64,000 bases of DNA. Origin: Gluconacetobacter tumulisoli. GTDB lineage: Bacteria; Pseudomonadota; Alphaproteobacteria; Acetobacterales; Acetobacteraceae. Positions 26,697 through 36,244 of the stretch are shown here, piece by piece. The translations under genes and the position numbers were made by a program. The stretch spans positions 1-64,000 of the forward strand of contig NZ_JABEQM010000007.1 in the NCBI RefSeq assembly GCF_014174155.1, in the 5' to 3' direction. Each line of letters opens with the position of its first letter. Position 1 is the first letter of the stretch. Below the pieces are notes generated by a model. The model did no database searches, was not told the origin of the DNA, and saw only the letters and a program-made list of their open reading frames with translations.

Positions 26697-28811
26697 TCAA
26701 TGTGCCGTCGCGGGCGGCGGCGGGGCGGCCAGGGTCAGGACATTGTCCGTCCGGTTCAGGTCGGGGATGTCGTGGTCCGGGTCCAGCGTCACCGTCTGCG
26801 GCGTGCGGGTGGTGGGGATGGTCAGCTCGAGCTCGTTGCGCAATTGCCAGCTCTCGGTCGGGATGACCAGGCGCGAGGTCGTGCCGTCGGTGTAGGACAG
26901 CATCAGCGTCACCGGCAGGGGCAGCCAGCCCTTGTTGTCGACGGTGACCAGGACACCGCGCGCCGCGCCATCGCCCGTCGTCGTCGCGGATTTCACCGCA
27001 TAGTCCGGGCCCCAGTTGTTGAAATACCAGCCGCGCCAGAACCAGGACAGATCCTCGCCCCCCTCGCTGTCCATCAGGCGGAAGAAGTCCGACGGCGTGG
27101 GATGGCGATAGGCCCACAGCGCGATATAGCGCCGGAAGGCGCGATCGAAACGCTCCGGACCCAGGATCTGCTCGCGCAGCAGCATCAGGCCGTAGGCACC
27201 CTTGAAGTAGGTCACGGGATGGCGATAGCGTTCCGATATCAGGTCGGACGGCGTCATCAGGCGGGGCGCGGCCGGATCACGCAGGACCGACAGGATGTCG
27301 TCGGCCGGCTTGCCGGTCGCGGGGGCGAATTCCGGATCGCGCTTGGGCGCGAATTCGCCATTGTTGAAATGATCGGACGCATAGGCGTCGATGAAGGTGT
27401 TGAAACCCTCGTCCATGAAGGCGTTGCGGCGTTCGTTGGAGCCCACGATCATCGGGAACCAGTCGTGCCCGAGTTCATGCGTCGTGATCCAGAACAGTTC
27501 GGGATCCTTGTCGTGCATCCCGTCGAAGACGATGCCGGGATATTCCATCCCCGCCCCGTGACCGCCCAGATTGATCGCGTTCGGCCAGGGGTACGGGTAC
27601 CATTGGTGCGAGAAATACTCGATCGCGTGCTTCACATAGGCGGTGGAACGGTCCCACTGGTGCGGGCCCGCGCCCTCGACCGGATAGACCGACATCGCCA
27701 GGCGGGGTGTCGCGGCGCGCCCGCCCTCCGCCGCCAGGGGCGGCAGGTCCAGGCGCGCCGCGTCCCACAGGAATGCCGGCGAGGCCGCGAAGGCCACGTC
27801 CCGCGTATTGTTCATGCGGAAATGCCACGTCCGGGTCCCGCTCTGCGCCAGGTGACTCTTGGGATCGGCGGCGTCGGCTTCGGTACGGATCATCACCCGT
27901 TCGTCGCTCTTGGCCGCCTGGGCCAGGCGGTCTCGTTCGGTCTGGGTCAGCACCTCGGCCGGGTTCAGCAGCGCGCCCGACCCCACGACGGTGAAGTTCC
28001 ACGGCACGGTGATGCTGTAATCGATGTCGCCATAATCCAGGAAGAATTCCTGGCCCAGATAGGGCGCGGTATCCCAGCCGCGAATGTCGTCATAGACGGC
28101 CATGCGCGGATACCATTGCGCGACCTCGTAGATATCGCCGTTGCGGCTGGCGGTGACGGCGGTGCGGCCGCCCCATTCGCCGGGGATCGTGTAATGCCAG
28201 ACGATCTTGACCCGGATCCTGCCGCCCTTGCCGTCCAGCGGGGCCGGCAGCGGCAGCTGCATCCGCGTGTCCGAGATCACGGGCGTCACTGCCACGCTCT
28301 TGCCGTCCTGTTCGACCGAGACGCTTTCGATCGCCTCGCCATCCGTGTGACGGGCGTGTCGCTGGGGATTGGCGAAGCCGCCGCGCGACCCGTCGCGATA
28401 GATGTTCTGGTCCAGCTGGACCCACAGCACGTCCAGCGCGTCGGGGCTGTTATTGACATAGGTGATCGTCTCCGACCCCGACAGCAGGCGGTTGGCGGGG
28501 TCGATGGCGGCCTTGATCTCGTAATCCGCGCTGTTCTGCCAATAGGCCGGGCCGGGCACGCCGGAACCCGACCGGTAGGATCCTGACGTCTGCGGATAGG
28601 CCAGTGGGGCAAAGATCCGCACCGGATCCGGCGGCGGCAGCGCGGGCATCGCCGGGACGGGCGCCGCGTCGGGGGCCGCATCGGCGGCATCGGCGGGCAG
28701 GGCCCCCGCGCCGCAGCCCAGTATCGCGACCAGCATCGCCCCGCCGGTCCGAAAGAGACGGCCGGCGGCGGCGGGACGGGACGGATGCAGGCGAGAGTTC
28801 GGCAAGATCAT
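26697..28811 (-). CDS. M1-family zinc metallopeptidase, exported
   Basis: The 704-residue protein has an N-terminal signal region (AMLVAILGCGAGALPADA). Its gluzincin core has GAGMEYPG near residue 420 and the zinc motif HELGHDW (His445), with the downstream Glu in FMDEGFNTF. The leader places it in the periplasm or outside. It is an aminopeptidase-type enzyme of the M1 clan; some relatives have lost peptidase activity, but the visible ligands here are intact. It lies 107 bp downstream of metF on the same strand and may be separately transcribed. Confidence 0.85.
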   Translation of the reverse strand: MILPNSRLHPSRPAAAGRLFRTGGAMLVAILGCGAGALPADAADAAPDAAPVPAMPALPPPDPVRIFAPLAYPQTSGSYRSGSGVPGPAYWQNSADYEIKAAIDPANRLLSGSETITYVNNSPDALDVLWVQLDQNIYRDGSRGGFANPQRHARHTDGEAIESVSVEQDGKSVAVTPVISDTRMQLPLPAPLDGKGGRIRVKIVWHYTIPGEWGGRTAVTASRNGDIYEVAQWYPRMAVYDDIRGWDTAPYLGQEFFLDYGDIDYSITVPWNFTVVGSGALLNPAEVLTQTERDRLAQAAKSDERVMIRTEADAADPKSHLAQSGTRTWHFRMNNTRDVAFAASPAFLWDAARLDLPPLAAEGGRAATPRLAMSVYPVEGAGPHQWDRSTAYVKHAIEYFSHQWYPYPWPNAINLGGHGAGMEYPGIVFDGMHDKDPELFWITTHELGHDWFPMIVGSNERRNAFMDEGFNTFIDAYASDHFNNGEFAPKRDPEFAPATGKPADDILSVLRDPAAPRLMTPSDLISERYRHPVTYFKGAYGLMLLREQILGPERFDRAFRRYIALWAYRHPTPSDFFRLMDSEGGEDLSWFWRGWYFNNWGPDYAVKSATTTGDGAARGVLVTVDNKGWLPLPVTLMLSYTDGTTSRLVIPTESWQLRNELELTIPTTRTPQTVTLDPDHDIPDLNRTDNVLTLAAPPPPATAH

Positions 28812-28918
28812 GACCTTTCCCGAGGAAACAGAATGCCGACGCTAACGGAATTGCCGGACGGACGTAACCCACCCGCCGGGTCCATGTCAGGCGGACGAGG
28901 GAAGGCCGGGCCGTGCCT

Positions 28919-29662
28919 TCAGGCGATTCCGTCCTGGATCGGGGCAAGGTAGCGCGACAGTTTCACGCGCAGCGGCATCAGGTAGACATGGCCGCCCTGG
29001 GCGCGGACGGTGCGGATCGCATCGCAGGCGAAGGCAACGTTGGCGTCGATCGTGGAGGCGAAATCGCGGGGAAAGACCACGTGGTTCGTCGTTTCCCAAT
29101 AGGAGCGCGATTTCGGCCCGATGACCGGCGACAGGCCCCAGAAGACGGTCTCGCCCGCCAGCCAGCCCATGCAGACATCCAGCATGCGGCGGTCGAACAC
29201 CGGCTGGGTGAAGAAGCCCATGGCCCCGGCGTCCTTCTTGCGCGCGACGGCTTCCAGCTCGCGGTACGGGGCGCGGCGATAGGGGTCGAAGGCGGCGTAG
29301 ACCGTCAGGTGCGGGGCCTCGCGCCGATAGCGGCGGATGACGCTTTCGCTGGAATTGGGAAAGGTGCGGCGGCTGATGTCGGACGGCGGGTCGCCGCGCA
29401 CTACCAGGATTTCGCTCGGTCCGTCCGGGTCCAGGCCCGGCAGCGGGCCGTCGGGATCGATGTCGATGGCGCGGACATGCGGCACCACGCGCGGCAGTAC
29501 GGGACGCAGCATCGGCACCGTGTCCCAGCTGCGCAACGCAAAGCGCATCAGGTCGGGGACGTTGAGGGTATCGGCGACGGGGAAGCAGTCCCGGACTTCG
29601 GCCGCGTCGCGCAGCAGGGTTTCCGCGTCGCGGGGGATCAGTTCGACCGAGATCCGCGTCAT
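28919..29662 (-). CDS. metF: Methylenetetrahydrofolate reductase-like protein
   Basis: MetF reduces 5,10-methylene-THF to 5-methyl-THF for methionine synthesis. The 247-residue protein is shorter than the usual about 290 residues. It keeps the barrel motifs [42 protein letters not shown] and [10 protein letters not shown]. It belongs to a short alphaproteobacterial form paired with folD. The ATG overlaps the folD stop (ATGA), so the two folate enzymes are coupled. True MetF activity is likely but not proven. Confidence 0.75.
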   Translation of the reverse strand: MTRISVELIPRDAETLLRDAAEVRDCFPVADTLNVPDLMRFALRSWDTVPMLRPVLPRVVPHVRAIDIDPDGPLPGLDPDGPSEILVVRGDPPSDISRRTFPNSSESVIRRYRREAPHLTVYAAFDPYRRAPYRELEAVARKKDAGAMGFFTQPVFDRRMLDVCMGWLAGETVFWGLSPVIGPKSRSYWETTNHVVFPRDFASTIDANVAFACDAIRTVRAQGGHVYLMPLRVKLSRYLAPIQDGIA

Positions 29663-30588
29663 GCGGCGGCCGCCCCGCCGCCGTCGACGATGCGCCGCGC
29701 GGCGGCCAGCGTGTTGTTCAGCAGGCAGGCGATCGTCATCGGACCGACGCCGCCGGGCACGGGGGTGATGCGACCGGCCCGGGTCACGGCCTCGTCGAAC
29801 GCCACGTCGCCGACCAGGCGGGTCTTGCCGTTGGGCAGGGCCACGCGGGTGATGCCGACGTCGATGACCGTCGCACCGGGCTTGATCCAGTCGCCGCGCA
29901 CCAGGCCCCGGCACCCCGTCGCCACCACCAGGATATCCGCCTGCCGCGCCAGCGCGGCGGGGTCGCGAGTGTCGATATGCGCGATGGTGACGGTGCAGCC
30001 TTCGCGCAGCAGCAACTGCGCCATCGGCCGGCCGACCAGGTTCGACGCGCCGACGACCATCGCATGCAGCCCGCGCAGGTCGCCCAGTTCGGATTTCAGC
30101 AGCATCAGGCAGCCCAGCGGCGTGCAGGGCACGATCCCCGGCTGCCCCAGCGCCAGGCGCCCGGCATTGACCTCGCCCAGGCCGTCGACATCCTTGTCCG
30201 GGTGGATGGCGTTGGTGACCGCCACAGGGTCCAACCCCTCGGGCAGCGGCAGCTGCACCAGGATGCCGTGGATTTCGGGATCGACGTTCAGCCGCGCGAT
30301 CAGCGCCAGCAATTCGGCCTGCGACGTGGTCGCCGGCAACATGTGCATGAACGAGCGCATGCCCGCGCGATGGGTCTGCACCGCCTTGTTGCGGACATAG
30401 ACCTCGCTGGCCGGGTCGTTGCCCACCAGCACCACTGCCAGGCCCGGCGTCACGCGATGACGCGCGTGGAACGAACGGACGTCCCATGCGATCGTCTCGG
30501 TCAGGTTCGCCGCGAATGCCTTGCCGTCGATCAGGCGCGCGGACGGGTTGCGGACGGGCGCGGTTTGGGCGGAAGCTGGATCGGTCAT
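29659..30588 (-). CDS. folD: Bifunctional methylenetetrahydrofolate dehydrogenase/cyclohydrolase
   Basis: FolD interconverts 5,10-methylene-THF and 10-formyl-THF. [41 protein letters not shown] and [18 protein letters not shown] are all present. The ATG at 30588 has CCGGAG five bases upstream. Its initiation codon lies on top of an in-frame ATG of the divergent aldolase gene (TCATGA), so the two transcription units share very little leader. Confidence 0.95.
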   Translation of the reverse strand: MTDPASAQTAPVRNPSARLIDGKAFAANLTETIAWDVRSFHARHRVTPGLAVVLVGNDPASEVYVRNKAVQTHRAGMRSFMHMLPATTSQAELLALIARLNVDPEIHGILVQLPLPEGLDPVAVTNAIHPDKDVDGLGEVNAGRLALGQPGIVPCTPLGCLMLLKSELGDLRGLHAMVVGASNLVGRPMAQLLLREGCTVTIAHIDTRDPAALARQADILVVATGCRGLVRGDWIKPGATVIDVGITRVALPNGKTRLVGDVAFDEAVTRAGRITPVPGGVGPMTIACLLNNTLAAARRIVDGGGAAAA

Positions 30589-30625
30589 GAACGCTCCGGA
30601 CACTGGCTTGACAGGGGACGACATC

Positions 30626-31681
30626 GTGAAAGAGCAGATACGCAAGAATTTCAGCAGCGACAATGTCGTTCCGGCCTGTCCCGCCATCATGGCCGCGCTG
30701 ATGGAAGCGAACGCGGACGCGGCCCCCGCTTATGGCGCCGACGCCTGGACCGGGCGCCTACAGGACGCGGCGTCGGAGCTGTTCGAGCGCCGGGTGCGGA
30801 TCTTTCCCGTCGCCACCGGCACCGCCGCCAACGCGCTGGCGCTGGCGGCCACGACCCCGCCCTTCGGCGCCGTCCTGTGCGACGAGAGCGCCCATATTGT
30901 GCAGTCGGAATGCGGCGCGCCGGATTTCTATACCGGCGGCGCGCGCCTGGTTCCGATCCCGTCCGAGGACGGGCGGATGACGGCCGAGGCCCTGGCCTAT
31001 ACGCTGGACCGCCTGCCGGTGGACGACACGCAGCAGAACCTGCCGGCGACCCTGAGCCTGACGCAGGCGAGCGAATGGGGTACCGTCTACGATCCCGCCA
31101 CCGTCGCCGACCTGGCGGCACGGGCGCGCGCCCGGGGGATGGCGGTGCATATGGATGGCGCCCGGCTGGCCAACGCCATCGCGCATCTGGACTGCACCCC
31201 GGCCGAGGCAACCTGGAAGGCGGGGGTGGACGTACTGGCGCTGGGCGCCACCAAGAACGGCGCGATGGCGGCCGAGGCCGTGGTATTCTTCGACCCCGCG
31301 CGGGCCGAGCATTTCGCCCGGCGCCGCAAGCGCGGCGGCCATGACTGGTCGAAGCAGCGATTCCTGAGCGCGCAGCTGCTGGCCTATCTGCGTGACGATC
31401 TGTGGCTGCATAACGCGCGGCAGGCCAACGCGATGGCGCAGCGCCTGGCGGGCGGGCTGTTCCGCCATCCCGGCGCGCGGCTGCTGTACGAAACGCAGTC
31501 CAACGAGATCTTCGTCCTATTGCCCGGCCCGGTGGTCACGCATCTGCGAACGGCGGGGTTCGTGTTCCGCGACTGGCGCGCGCCGCTGGGCCTGAACGGC
31601 ACGGTGGTGCGACTGGTCACCAGCTATCATACGCGCATCGAGGACGTGGACGCGTTCCTGGCCGTGCTGTCGGCCGTCTGA
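30626..31681 (+). CDS. ltaE: Low-specificity L-threonine aldolase
   Basis: This PLP enzyme cleaves threonine or allo-threonine to glycine and acetaldehyde. The protein has [33 protein letters not shown] and the PLP Lys in [13 protein letters not shown] prefer a GTG at 30626, which has AGGGGAC eight bases upstream and starts close to the conserved SSDN. An in-frame ATG at 30587 overlaps the folD start codon. Glycine produced here feeds one-carbon metabolism, in keeping with folD-metF opposite. Confidence 0.88.
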   Translation: MKEQIRKNFSSDNVVPACPAIMAALMEANADAAPAYGADAWTGRLQDAASELFERRVRIFPVATGTAANALALAATTPPFGAVLCDESAHIVQSECGAPDFYTGGARLVPIPSEDGRMTAEALAYTLDRLPVDDTQQNLPATLSLTQASEWGTVYDPATVADLAARARARGMAVHMDGARLANAIAHLDCTPAEATWKAGVDVLALGATKNGAMAAEAVVFFDPARAEHFARRRKRGGHDWSKQRFLSAQLLAYLRDDLWLHNARQANAMAQRLAGGLFRHPGARLLYETQSNEIFVLLPGPVVTHLRTAGFVFRDWRAPLGLNGTVVRLVTSYHTRIEDVDAFLAVLSAV

Positions 31682-31712
31682 CCGCGACCATCTGACCGCA
31701 GCCGAACGCAAA

Positions 31713-31738
31713 CGGGCCGCACCCGAAGGTGCGGCCCG
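31713..31738. terminator. Hairpin between convergent ltaE and degP
   Basis: CGGGCCGCACC, loop CGAA and GGTGCGGCCCG form a perfect 11-bp stem. It sits between two convergent genes, so it can serve both, although there is no strong T-run. Confidence 0.65.
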
Positions 31739-31777
31739 CAAACGCATGCCGGGACCGGTCGTTACCGGGTCCGGGAT

Positions 31778-33343
31778 TTACTGGTCGTCGTCGGAATTGC
31801 CGCCGTTATCGCCCTCGTCATTCGATCCCGGCGTCACGGCGACGAAGATGTTCTGTCCGTTGCGCAGGATGCGCAGCAGGACCGACTGATTCGCCTTCAG
31901 CGCCGCGCGAACGGCGGTGACGGTGGCGCCGGGGTTTTCCACCGGCTTGTTGCCCACGGCCTGAATGACGTCGCCGGCATGAATCCCGGCCTGTTCGGCG
32001 GCCGAACCCGCCTGCACGTCGCTGACGACCACGCCGCGCACCGTGCCGTCCAGGCCGAGCTGCTGCCGCAGGTCCGGCGTCAGGGGCGACAGCGAGACGC
32101 CAAGGCGCGGGCCGCCCTCGTTCTTGTCGCCGATCGAGCCATCCGGCGATGCGGCGCCCGACAGGTTGGCGATGGTGACCGAGGCCGTCTGTTCGGCGGA
32201 ATTCCGCACGAAACTCAGCGTCGCCTTGGTACCGGGCGCCACCGACGCGACCTTCACCGCCAGGTCGTGCGGGGTGTCGATCTTCTGCCCGTTCAGGGCG
32301 GTGATCACGTCGCCGGCCTTGATGCCGCCCTTTTCCGCCGGACTGCCGTTGCTGACGCTGGCGACCAGCGCACCGCTGGGCGGCGCGCCCTGCGCCCCGG
32401 CCTTCAGGCCCAGCGCCTTGGCCATCGCCGGCGTGACCTGCTGCGCCACGACGCCCAGGTAGCCGCGCGTAACGTGGCCGGTCTTCTCCAGCTGGTAGAC
32501 CACGTTCTTCACCACGTCGGAGGGGATGGCGAAGCCGATGCCGATCGATCCGCCGGACGGCGAGAGGATGGCGGTGTTGACGCCCACGACCTTGCCGTCC
32601 TGGGTGAAGAGCGGGCCGCCGGAATTGCCGCGATTGATCGGCGCGTCGACCTGGATGAACGAATCATATGGGCCGTCGCCGATATCGCGCCCGCGCGCCG
32701 AGACGATGCCTGCCGTCACGGTGCCGCCCAGCCCGTACGGGTTGCCCACCGCGACCACCCATTCGCCAGGCTCGATCTTGTCGGAATCGCCCAGTTCGAT
32801 GAAGCGGAGCTTGCCCTGCGACGTGACCTTCAGCAGCGCCAGGTCGGTCTTGGGATCGCGGCCGACGATCTTGGCCGGCAGGGTCGTGCCGTCATCCAGC
32901 GTCACCGTGACCTTGGTCGCGCCCTTCACCACATGGTTGTTGGTCACGACATAGCCGTCGGCCGAGATGATGAAGCCCGATCCCCGGGCCTCGACCGTGC
33001 GGCGCTGCTGCTGCTGCGGCATCATCTGGAACGGGAAGGGAAAGGGGAACGGCGATTGGGGCTGCCCGTCCATCCCGCCTTCGTCGTCCATGGCGTCGGC
33101 GCGCAGGCTGGCGGTGATCGACACCACCGCGGGCTTCACCTGCTTCACCAGGTTGACGAAATTGGGCAGCGTCTGGATCTGCGTATCGGGCCGGATCACA
33201 CCGGTATCATCGGCGCGCGCGCGCGCGACCAGCGCCCCGTCGGCCACACCACCCATTGCGGTGCCCGCCACCAGCGCGGCCAGGAGCCCTGCCCGCAGCC
33301 GACGGACGCGGGGGGAAGAAATCGGCTGAAACTCGTCAGACAT
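31778..33343 (-). CDS. DegP/HtrA-type periplasmic serine protease
   Basis: The 521-residue protein has an N-terminal signal/anchor region (LRAGLLAALVAGTAMGG). The trypsin-like domain has its triad His in VTNNHVVKG (His137), Asp in DLALLKV and Ser in GNSGGPL (Ser241). Two PDZ domains follow, with QGAPPSGALVASVSNGSPAEKGG and AEQAGIHAGDVIQAVG. A Gln/Met/Pro-rich loop precedes the catalytic His. It ends in an acidic DNGGNSDDDQ tail. AGGA precedes the ATG at 33343. Role: envelope protein quality control. Confidence 0.92.
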   Translation of the reverse strand: MSDEFQPISSPRVRRLRAGLLAALVAGTAMGGVADGALVARARADDTGVIRPDTQIQTLPNFVNLVKQVKPAVVSITASLRADAMDDEGGMDGQPQSPFPFPFPFQMMPQQQQRRTVEARGSGFIISADGYVVTNNHVVKGATKVTVTLDDGTTLPAKIVGRDPKTDLALLKVTSQGKLRFIELGDSDKIEPGEWVVAVGNPYGLGGTVTAGIVSARGRDIGDGPYDSFIQVDAPINRGNSGGPLFTQDGKVVGVNTAILSPSGGSIGIGFAIPSDVVKNVVYQLEKTGHVTRGYLGVVAQQVTPAMAKALGLKAGAQGAPPSGALVASVSNGSPAEKGGIKAGDVITALNGQKIDTPHDLAVKVASVAPGTKATLSFVRNSAEQTASVTIANLSGAASPDGSIGDKNEGGPRLGVSLSPLTPDLRQQLGLDGTVRGVVVSDVQAGSAAEQAGIHAGDVIQAVGNKPVENPGATVTAVRAALKANQSVLLRILRNGQNIFVAVTPGSNDEGDNGGNSDDDQ

Positions 33344-33483
33344 ATCGTTCCTGATTGTTGCCGGGGCGGCCAGACCGGCGATCCGCCCCGAATCCTCTGT
33401 CGTCACCGGCAGAATGCGACACCGGACCGCACGCCACCCCTACCTGCCGATGAAAGATGCGTTAACTGGACGCCAGCCGCAAA

Positions 33484-33960
33484 TCACCGGCCGCGCAGGC
33501 CCGCGAAAAAACCGCGCAGCAGGGATGCGGATTCGGTCTCACGCACGCCGCCGATCCATTCCGGGCGGTGCAGGCAATCGGGACGGGCGAACAGGCGCGG
33601 CCCATGTTCCACGCCGCCGCCCTTGGGATCGTAGGCCCCGAACACGATCCGCCCGACGCGGAAATGCACCGCCGCCGCCGCGCACATCGGGCAGGGTTCC
33701 AGGGTCACCACTAGGGTGCATTCGGCCAGGCGCGGGCTGCCCAGCCGCCGGGCGGCGTCGCGCATGACCAGCATTTCCGCATGGGCCGAGGCATCGTCGC
33801 CGGCCTCCACCGCGTTGCCGGCGCGGGCCAGCACCGCGCCGTCGGGCCCGACCAGCACCGCGCCCACCGGAACCTCGCCCCGCGCGGCGGCGGCCCGGGC
33901 CTCTTCCATCGCGATCGACATCGGGTCGCGCGGGTCACGGGATAGGGTGTCAGGACCCAT
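33484..33960 (-). CDS. tadA: tRNA-specific adenosine deaminase
   Basis: TadA converts A34 to inosine in tRNA-Arg(ACG). The zinc site is intact: SAHAEM (His and catalytic Glu) and LEPCPMCAAA (two Cys). GEVPVGAVLVG and GAYDPKGGGVEHG are typical. The 158-residue length fits. Neither ATG 33960 nor ATG 33921 has a good SD; the upstream one is given. Confidence 0.88.
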   Translation of the reverse strand: MGPDTLSRDPRDPMSIAMEEARAAAARGEVPVGAVLVGPDGAVLARAGNAVEAGDDASAHAEMLVMRDAARRLGSPRLAECTLVVTLEPCPMCAAAAVHFRVGRIVFGAYDPKGGGVEHGPRLFARPDCLHRPEWIGGVRETESASLLRGFFAGLRGR

Positions 33961-34260
33961 CGCGCACCGCGCGAAAACAGCAGAAAACCAGGATTTATCC
34001 CTCCCGCATCGTGCAACCCCGGCCGGCCCGGGGGCGTTCGATCCATACCGCAGGCACCCCGGTCCATGCGCCCGTGGCGATGATGCGGTGCGATCACAAC
34101 ATGTTACAGGCCCCTGCCCCGCCCGGACACGGCCCGCGGGTCACGATCCCCTGAAAGATGTTGATTTTAATGGACAGACAGGGAAACGGGTGACACGCTT
34201 GTCATCATTCGGATAACGTTTCCTGTAACAATCGAAGCCGATATGAACAGGAGGAAGACG
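33961..34260. other. Intergenic region upstream of a small lipoprotein-like gene
   Basis: The 300-bp divergent gap contains TGTTACAGG (34102-34110) and its exact inverse CCTGTAACA (34222-34230). A short TGACA-cgct-TGTCA inverted repeat lies at 34191-34204. No coding or RNA gene is evident. The repeats could be regulatory sites for the small gene at 34261. Confidence 0.35.
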
Positions 34261-34386
34261 ATGAATACGCTCACGCTGATCCTGGCCGCCGCGGCAATCG
34301 TGATCGGTTTTTCCGCCTGCGAACCCGACCTGATGGGCCGGCATACCCTGACCGCGAGCGCACATTCGGTGGTCTACGACGGCTGA
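34261..34386 (+). CDS. 41-residue lipoprotein-like peptide
   Basis: ATG at 34261 follows a strong AGGAGGAAG. The peptide begins NTLTLILAAAAIVIGFSAC, a hydrophobic leader ending in a Cys at a lipobox-like position (FSAC, with Phe rather than Leu at -3). EPDLMGRHTLTASAHSVVYDG follows in short order. Size and layout recall entericidin-type lipoproteins, but the sequence does not match one I know. The good SD and leader support it as a gene. Confidence 0.5.
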   Translation: MNTLTLILAAAAIVIGFSACEPDLMGRHTLTASAHSVVYDG

Positions 34387-34399
34387 TTCCGCCGCCCCG

Positions 34400-34470
34400 A
34401 TTGCCTTGACGGCTGGATTTCAAGGGTGACGCCTTGGATGGGATTCAAGGGGCAGAAAGCCCCTTGCGCC
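34400..34470. repeat. Dispersed repeat relative, copy 5 (divergent)
   Basis: CAAGG/CCTTG (34421-34435) is followed by GGGATT and the hairpin CAAGGGGC-agaaa-GCCCCTTG (34446-34466). It resembles copies 8 and 9 and lies at the 3' end of the SDR gene, where it can also act as a terminator. Confidence 0.5.
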
Positions 34471-34477
34471 CGCACGG

Positions 34478-35455
34478 TCAGAAACGCTCGCCGACCATTT
34501 CCTCGCTTCGGCTCCACAGAGCCTCGGCACGCGCCGGGTCGAGGGCGTAGCTGCGCACGCCCTCGCTGATCGCGCTGATCGCCACGTCGTCGGGCACGAC
34601 CGTGCCGACATGGCAGTTCTCGCAATAGCGGCCGCCGACGGCGTCGGCCTGAGCGACCACGCCCGCCCATACGGATGTCGCGGCGCCCTGGGGAATGGTC
34701 TTCCACGCGAAGGGCGGCTCGCCGTTGGCGGCGCGCTGCTGGTTTATCTGGACGACCATCGCCTCGATCTGTCCCGGGTCCATATGGCGGGCGAGTTCGG
34801 TCTGGATACCGCCGGGATGGACCGCCGTCGCGCGCACGCCGCGGGCACGGTGACGGCGGTCGAAGGCGACCGCAAACAGGATATTGGCGGTCTTCGAACG
34901 GCCATAGGCGACGAACGGGTCGTAGGGCGTGCGTTCGAAATTCGGGTCGTCGAGGTCGACATCGGAAAAGCGATGGCCTGACGAGGCCAGGTTCACCAGC
35001 CGCGCGCCGGCCCACATCAGGGGCGCGATGCGGTTGACCAGCACGAAATGGCCCAGATGATTGGTGCCGAACTGCGTTTCGAACCCGTCCGCCGTGTGGC
35101 CGAGCGGCGTCGCCATGACACCGGCGTTGGCGATGACCAAGTCGAACGGTTCAGCCCGCGCGTTCAGCGCGTCCGCGCAGGCGCGCACGCTGGCGAGACT
35201 GGCGAGATCGAGTTCGACCAGTTCGAAACCGCCGCCGCCCCGTGCCGCATCCGCGCGGACCTGCGCCGTTGCGGCCTGCGCCTTTTCCAGGTCGCGCGCC
35301 GCGCCGACGACATGCGCGCCGTGGGCGGCGAGCGCCCGCGCGGTCTCGACGCCCAGCCCGGCCGAAACGCCGGTCACCAGGACGCGCCTGCCGGCCAGGG
35401 TCACGCCCGTCAGTACCTCGTCAGTCGTGGATGTCGCGCCGAATTCGTCTGCCAT
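34478..35455 (-). CDS. Short-chain dehydrogenase/reductase
   Basis: The 325-residue NAD(P)-dependent oxidoreductase is of the longer SDR type (retinol dehydrogenase/WW-domain oxidoreductase-like). It has the cofactor motif TGVSAGLGVETA, NAGVMATP, the catalytic Ser in NLASSGH and YGRSK. GGAGG precedes the ATG at 35455. It is divergent from a TetR regulator with candidate operators between them, so it is probably that regulator's target. Substrate unknown. A longer in-frame start at 35755 lies inside the regulator gene and is rejected. Confidence 0.88.
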   Translation of the reverse strand: MADEFGATSTTDEVLTGVTLAGRRVLVTGVSAGLGVETARALAAHGAHVVGAARDLEKAQAATAQVRADAARGGGGFELVELDLASLASVRACADALNARAEPFDLVIANAGVMATPLGHTADGFETQFGTNHLGHFVLVNRIAPLMWAGARLVNLASSGHRFSDVDLDDPNFERTPYDPFVAYGRSKTANILFAVAFDRRHRARGVRATAVHPGGIQTELARHMDPGQIEAMVVQINQQRAANGEPPFAWKTIPQGAATSVWAGVVAQADAVGGRYCENCHVGTVVPDDVAISAISEGVRSYALDPARAEALWSRSEEMVGERF

Positions 35456-35528
35456 GACGGCCTCCGTGATATATCCGGATAAAGAAGCACGGCGTGCGCA
35501 TTGAAGGGCGGCGCCATGCACGTTATGT

Positions 35529-35570
35529 GGAGATATTCTCCGGTTAGATATATACGGAGGATTGCTCCGT
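35529..35570. promoter_or_regulatory. Paired candidate TetR operators between SDR and tetR
   Basis: Two inverted repeats share the form GGAG-N5-CTCC: GGAGATATTCTCC at 35529-35541 and ACGGAGGATTGCTCCGT at 35554-35570. Their centres are 27 bp apart. They sit in the A+T-rich divergent leader, directly before the regulator's likely TTG start. A related ATATATCCGGA lies near the SDR side. TetR dimers binding here would control both genes. Confidence 0.6.
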
Positions 35571-35587
35571 TTAACAAGGGGGACCGC

Positions 35588-36166
35588 TTGGCGGAGGATA
35601 AGAATGCGCGACGTCGGCCGCGCAGCGACGGGCAGCGCAACCGCGAACGGCTGATCGCCGCCGCCAAGGCCGCGTTCACCGCGGGCGAGACGGAAGTGCG
35701 GTTCGACGAGATCGCCCGCCGCGTGGGTGTGGGGATCGGCACGCTGTACCGCCATTTTCCGACCCGCGATGCGCTGATCGAGGCGGTCTATCGCACCGAG
35801 GTCGAGCGGCTGGGCGAGGCGGCTACGCAGCTCGCCGCGACACGCCCGCCGCTGGAGGCGCTACGCGACTGGATGCGGCTGTTCGTCGATTATATCGCGG
35901 CCAAGCAGGTGATCGCGCCCGCGCTCAACTCGCTCGTCGGCGGCCCGTCCGCGCTTTATGCCGCGTCGGGCGACAGCGTGAAGACCGCGATCCGCGACCT
36001 GGTCGCCCGCGCGGAGGCCAGCGGCGACATGCGCCCCGACCTCGATCCGATCGACCTGCTGCGCGCCCTGGTCGGCGTCGCCAACATCGCCTCCGACCCC
36101 GGATGGGAAGCCAGCGCGAAGCGTCTGGTGGATATTCTTATCGCGGGGTCGCGACCGGAGGCGTAA
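35588..36166 (+). CDS. TetR/AcrR family transcriptional regulator
   Basis: A 192-residue repressor-type protein. The N-terminal helix-turn-helix reads VRFDEIARRVGVGIGTLYRHFPTRDALI, typical of TetR. The C-terminal ligand domain (SETBP-like, with NSLVGGPSAL and DPIDLLRALVG) is as found in the AcrR group controlling oxidoreductases. I take the TTG at 35588, five bases after AAGGGG. Upstream ATGs at 35501-35525 would place both operator palindromes inside the gene. Probable autoregulation and control of the divergent SDR. Confidence 0.85.
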   Translation: MAEDKNARRRPRSDGQRNRERLIAAAKAAFTAGETEVRFDEIARRVGVGIGTLYRHFPTRDALIEAVYRTEVERLGEAATQLAATRPPLEALRDWMRLFVDYIAAKQVIAPALNSLVGGPSALYAASGDSVKTAIRDLVARAEASGDMRPDLDPIDLLRALVGVANIASDPGWEASAKRLVDILIAGSRPEA

Positions 36167-36244
36167 CCGGTCGATGCGGGCAGGAAAGTGCCCTATCCAA
36201 GTCGCTCCCCATCACGGGGCGGAGCGGGGCCGGGGCATGCGCGT

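Noticed and set aside
26364-28586. 740-codon open plus-strand frame opposite the M1 peptidase
   Set aside because: Arg/Gly/His-rich antisense shadow; the minus strand has all M1 motifs.
28919-30487. A folD-metF fusion protein from the longest open frame
   Set aside because: The upstream part is an out-of-frame shadow of folD; metF has its own ATG overlapping the folD stop.
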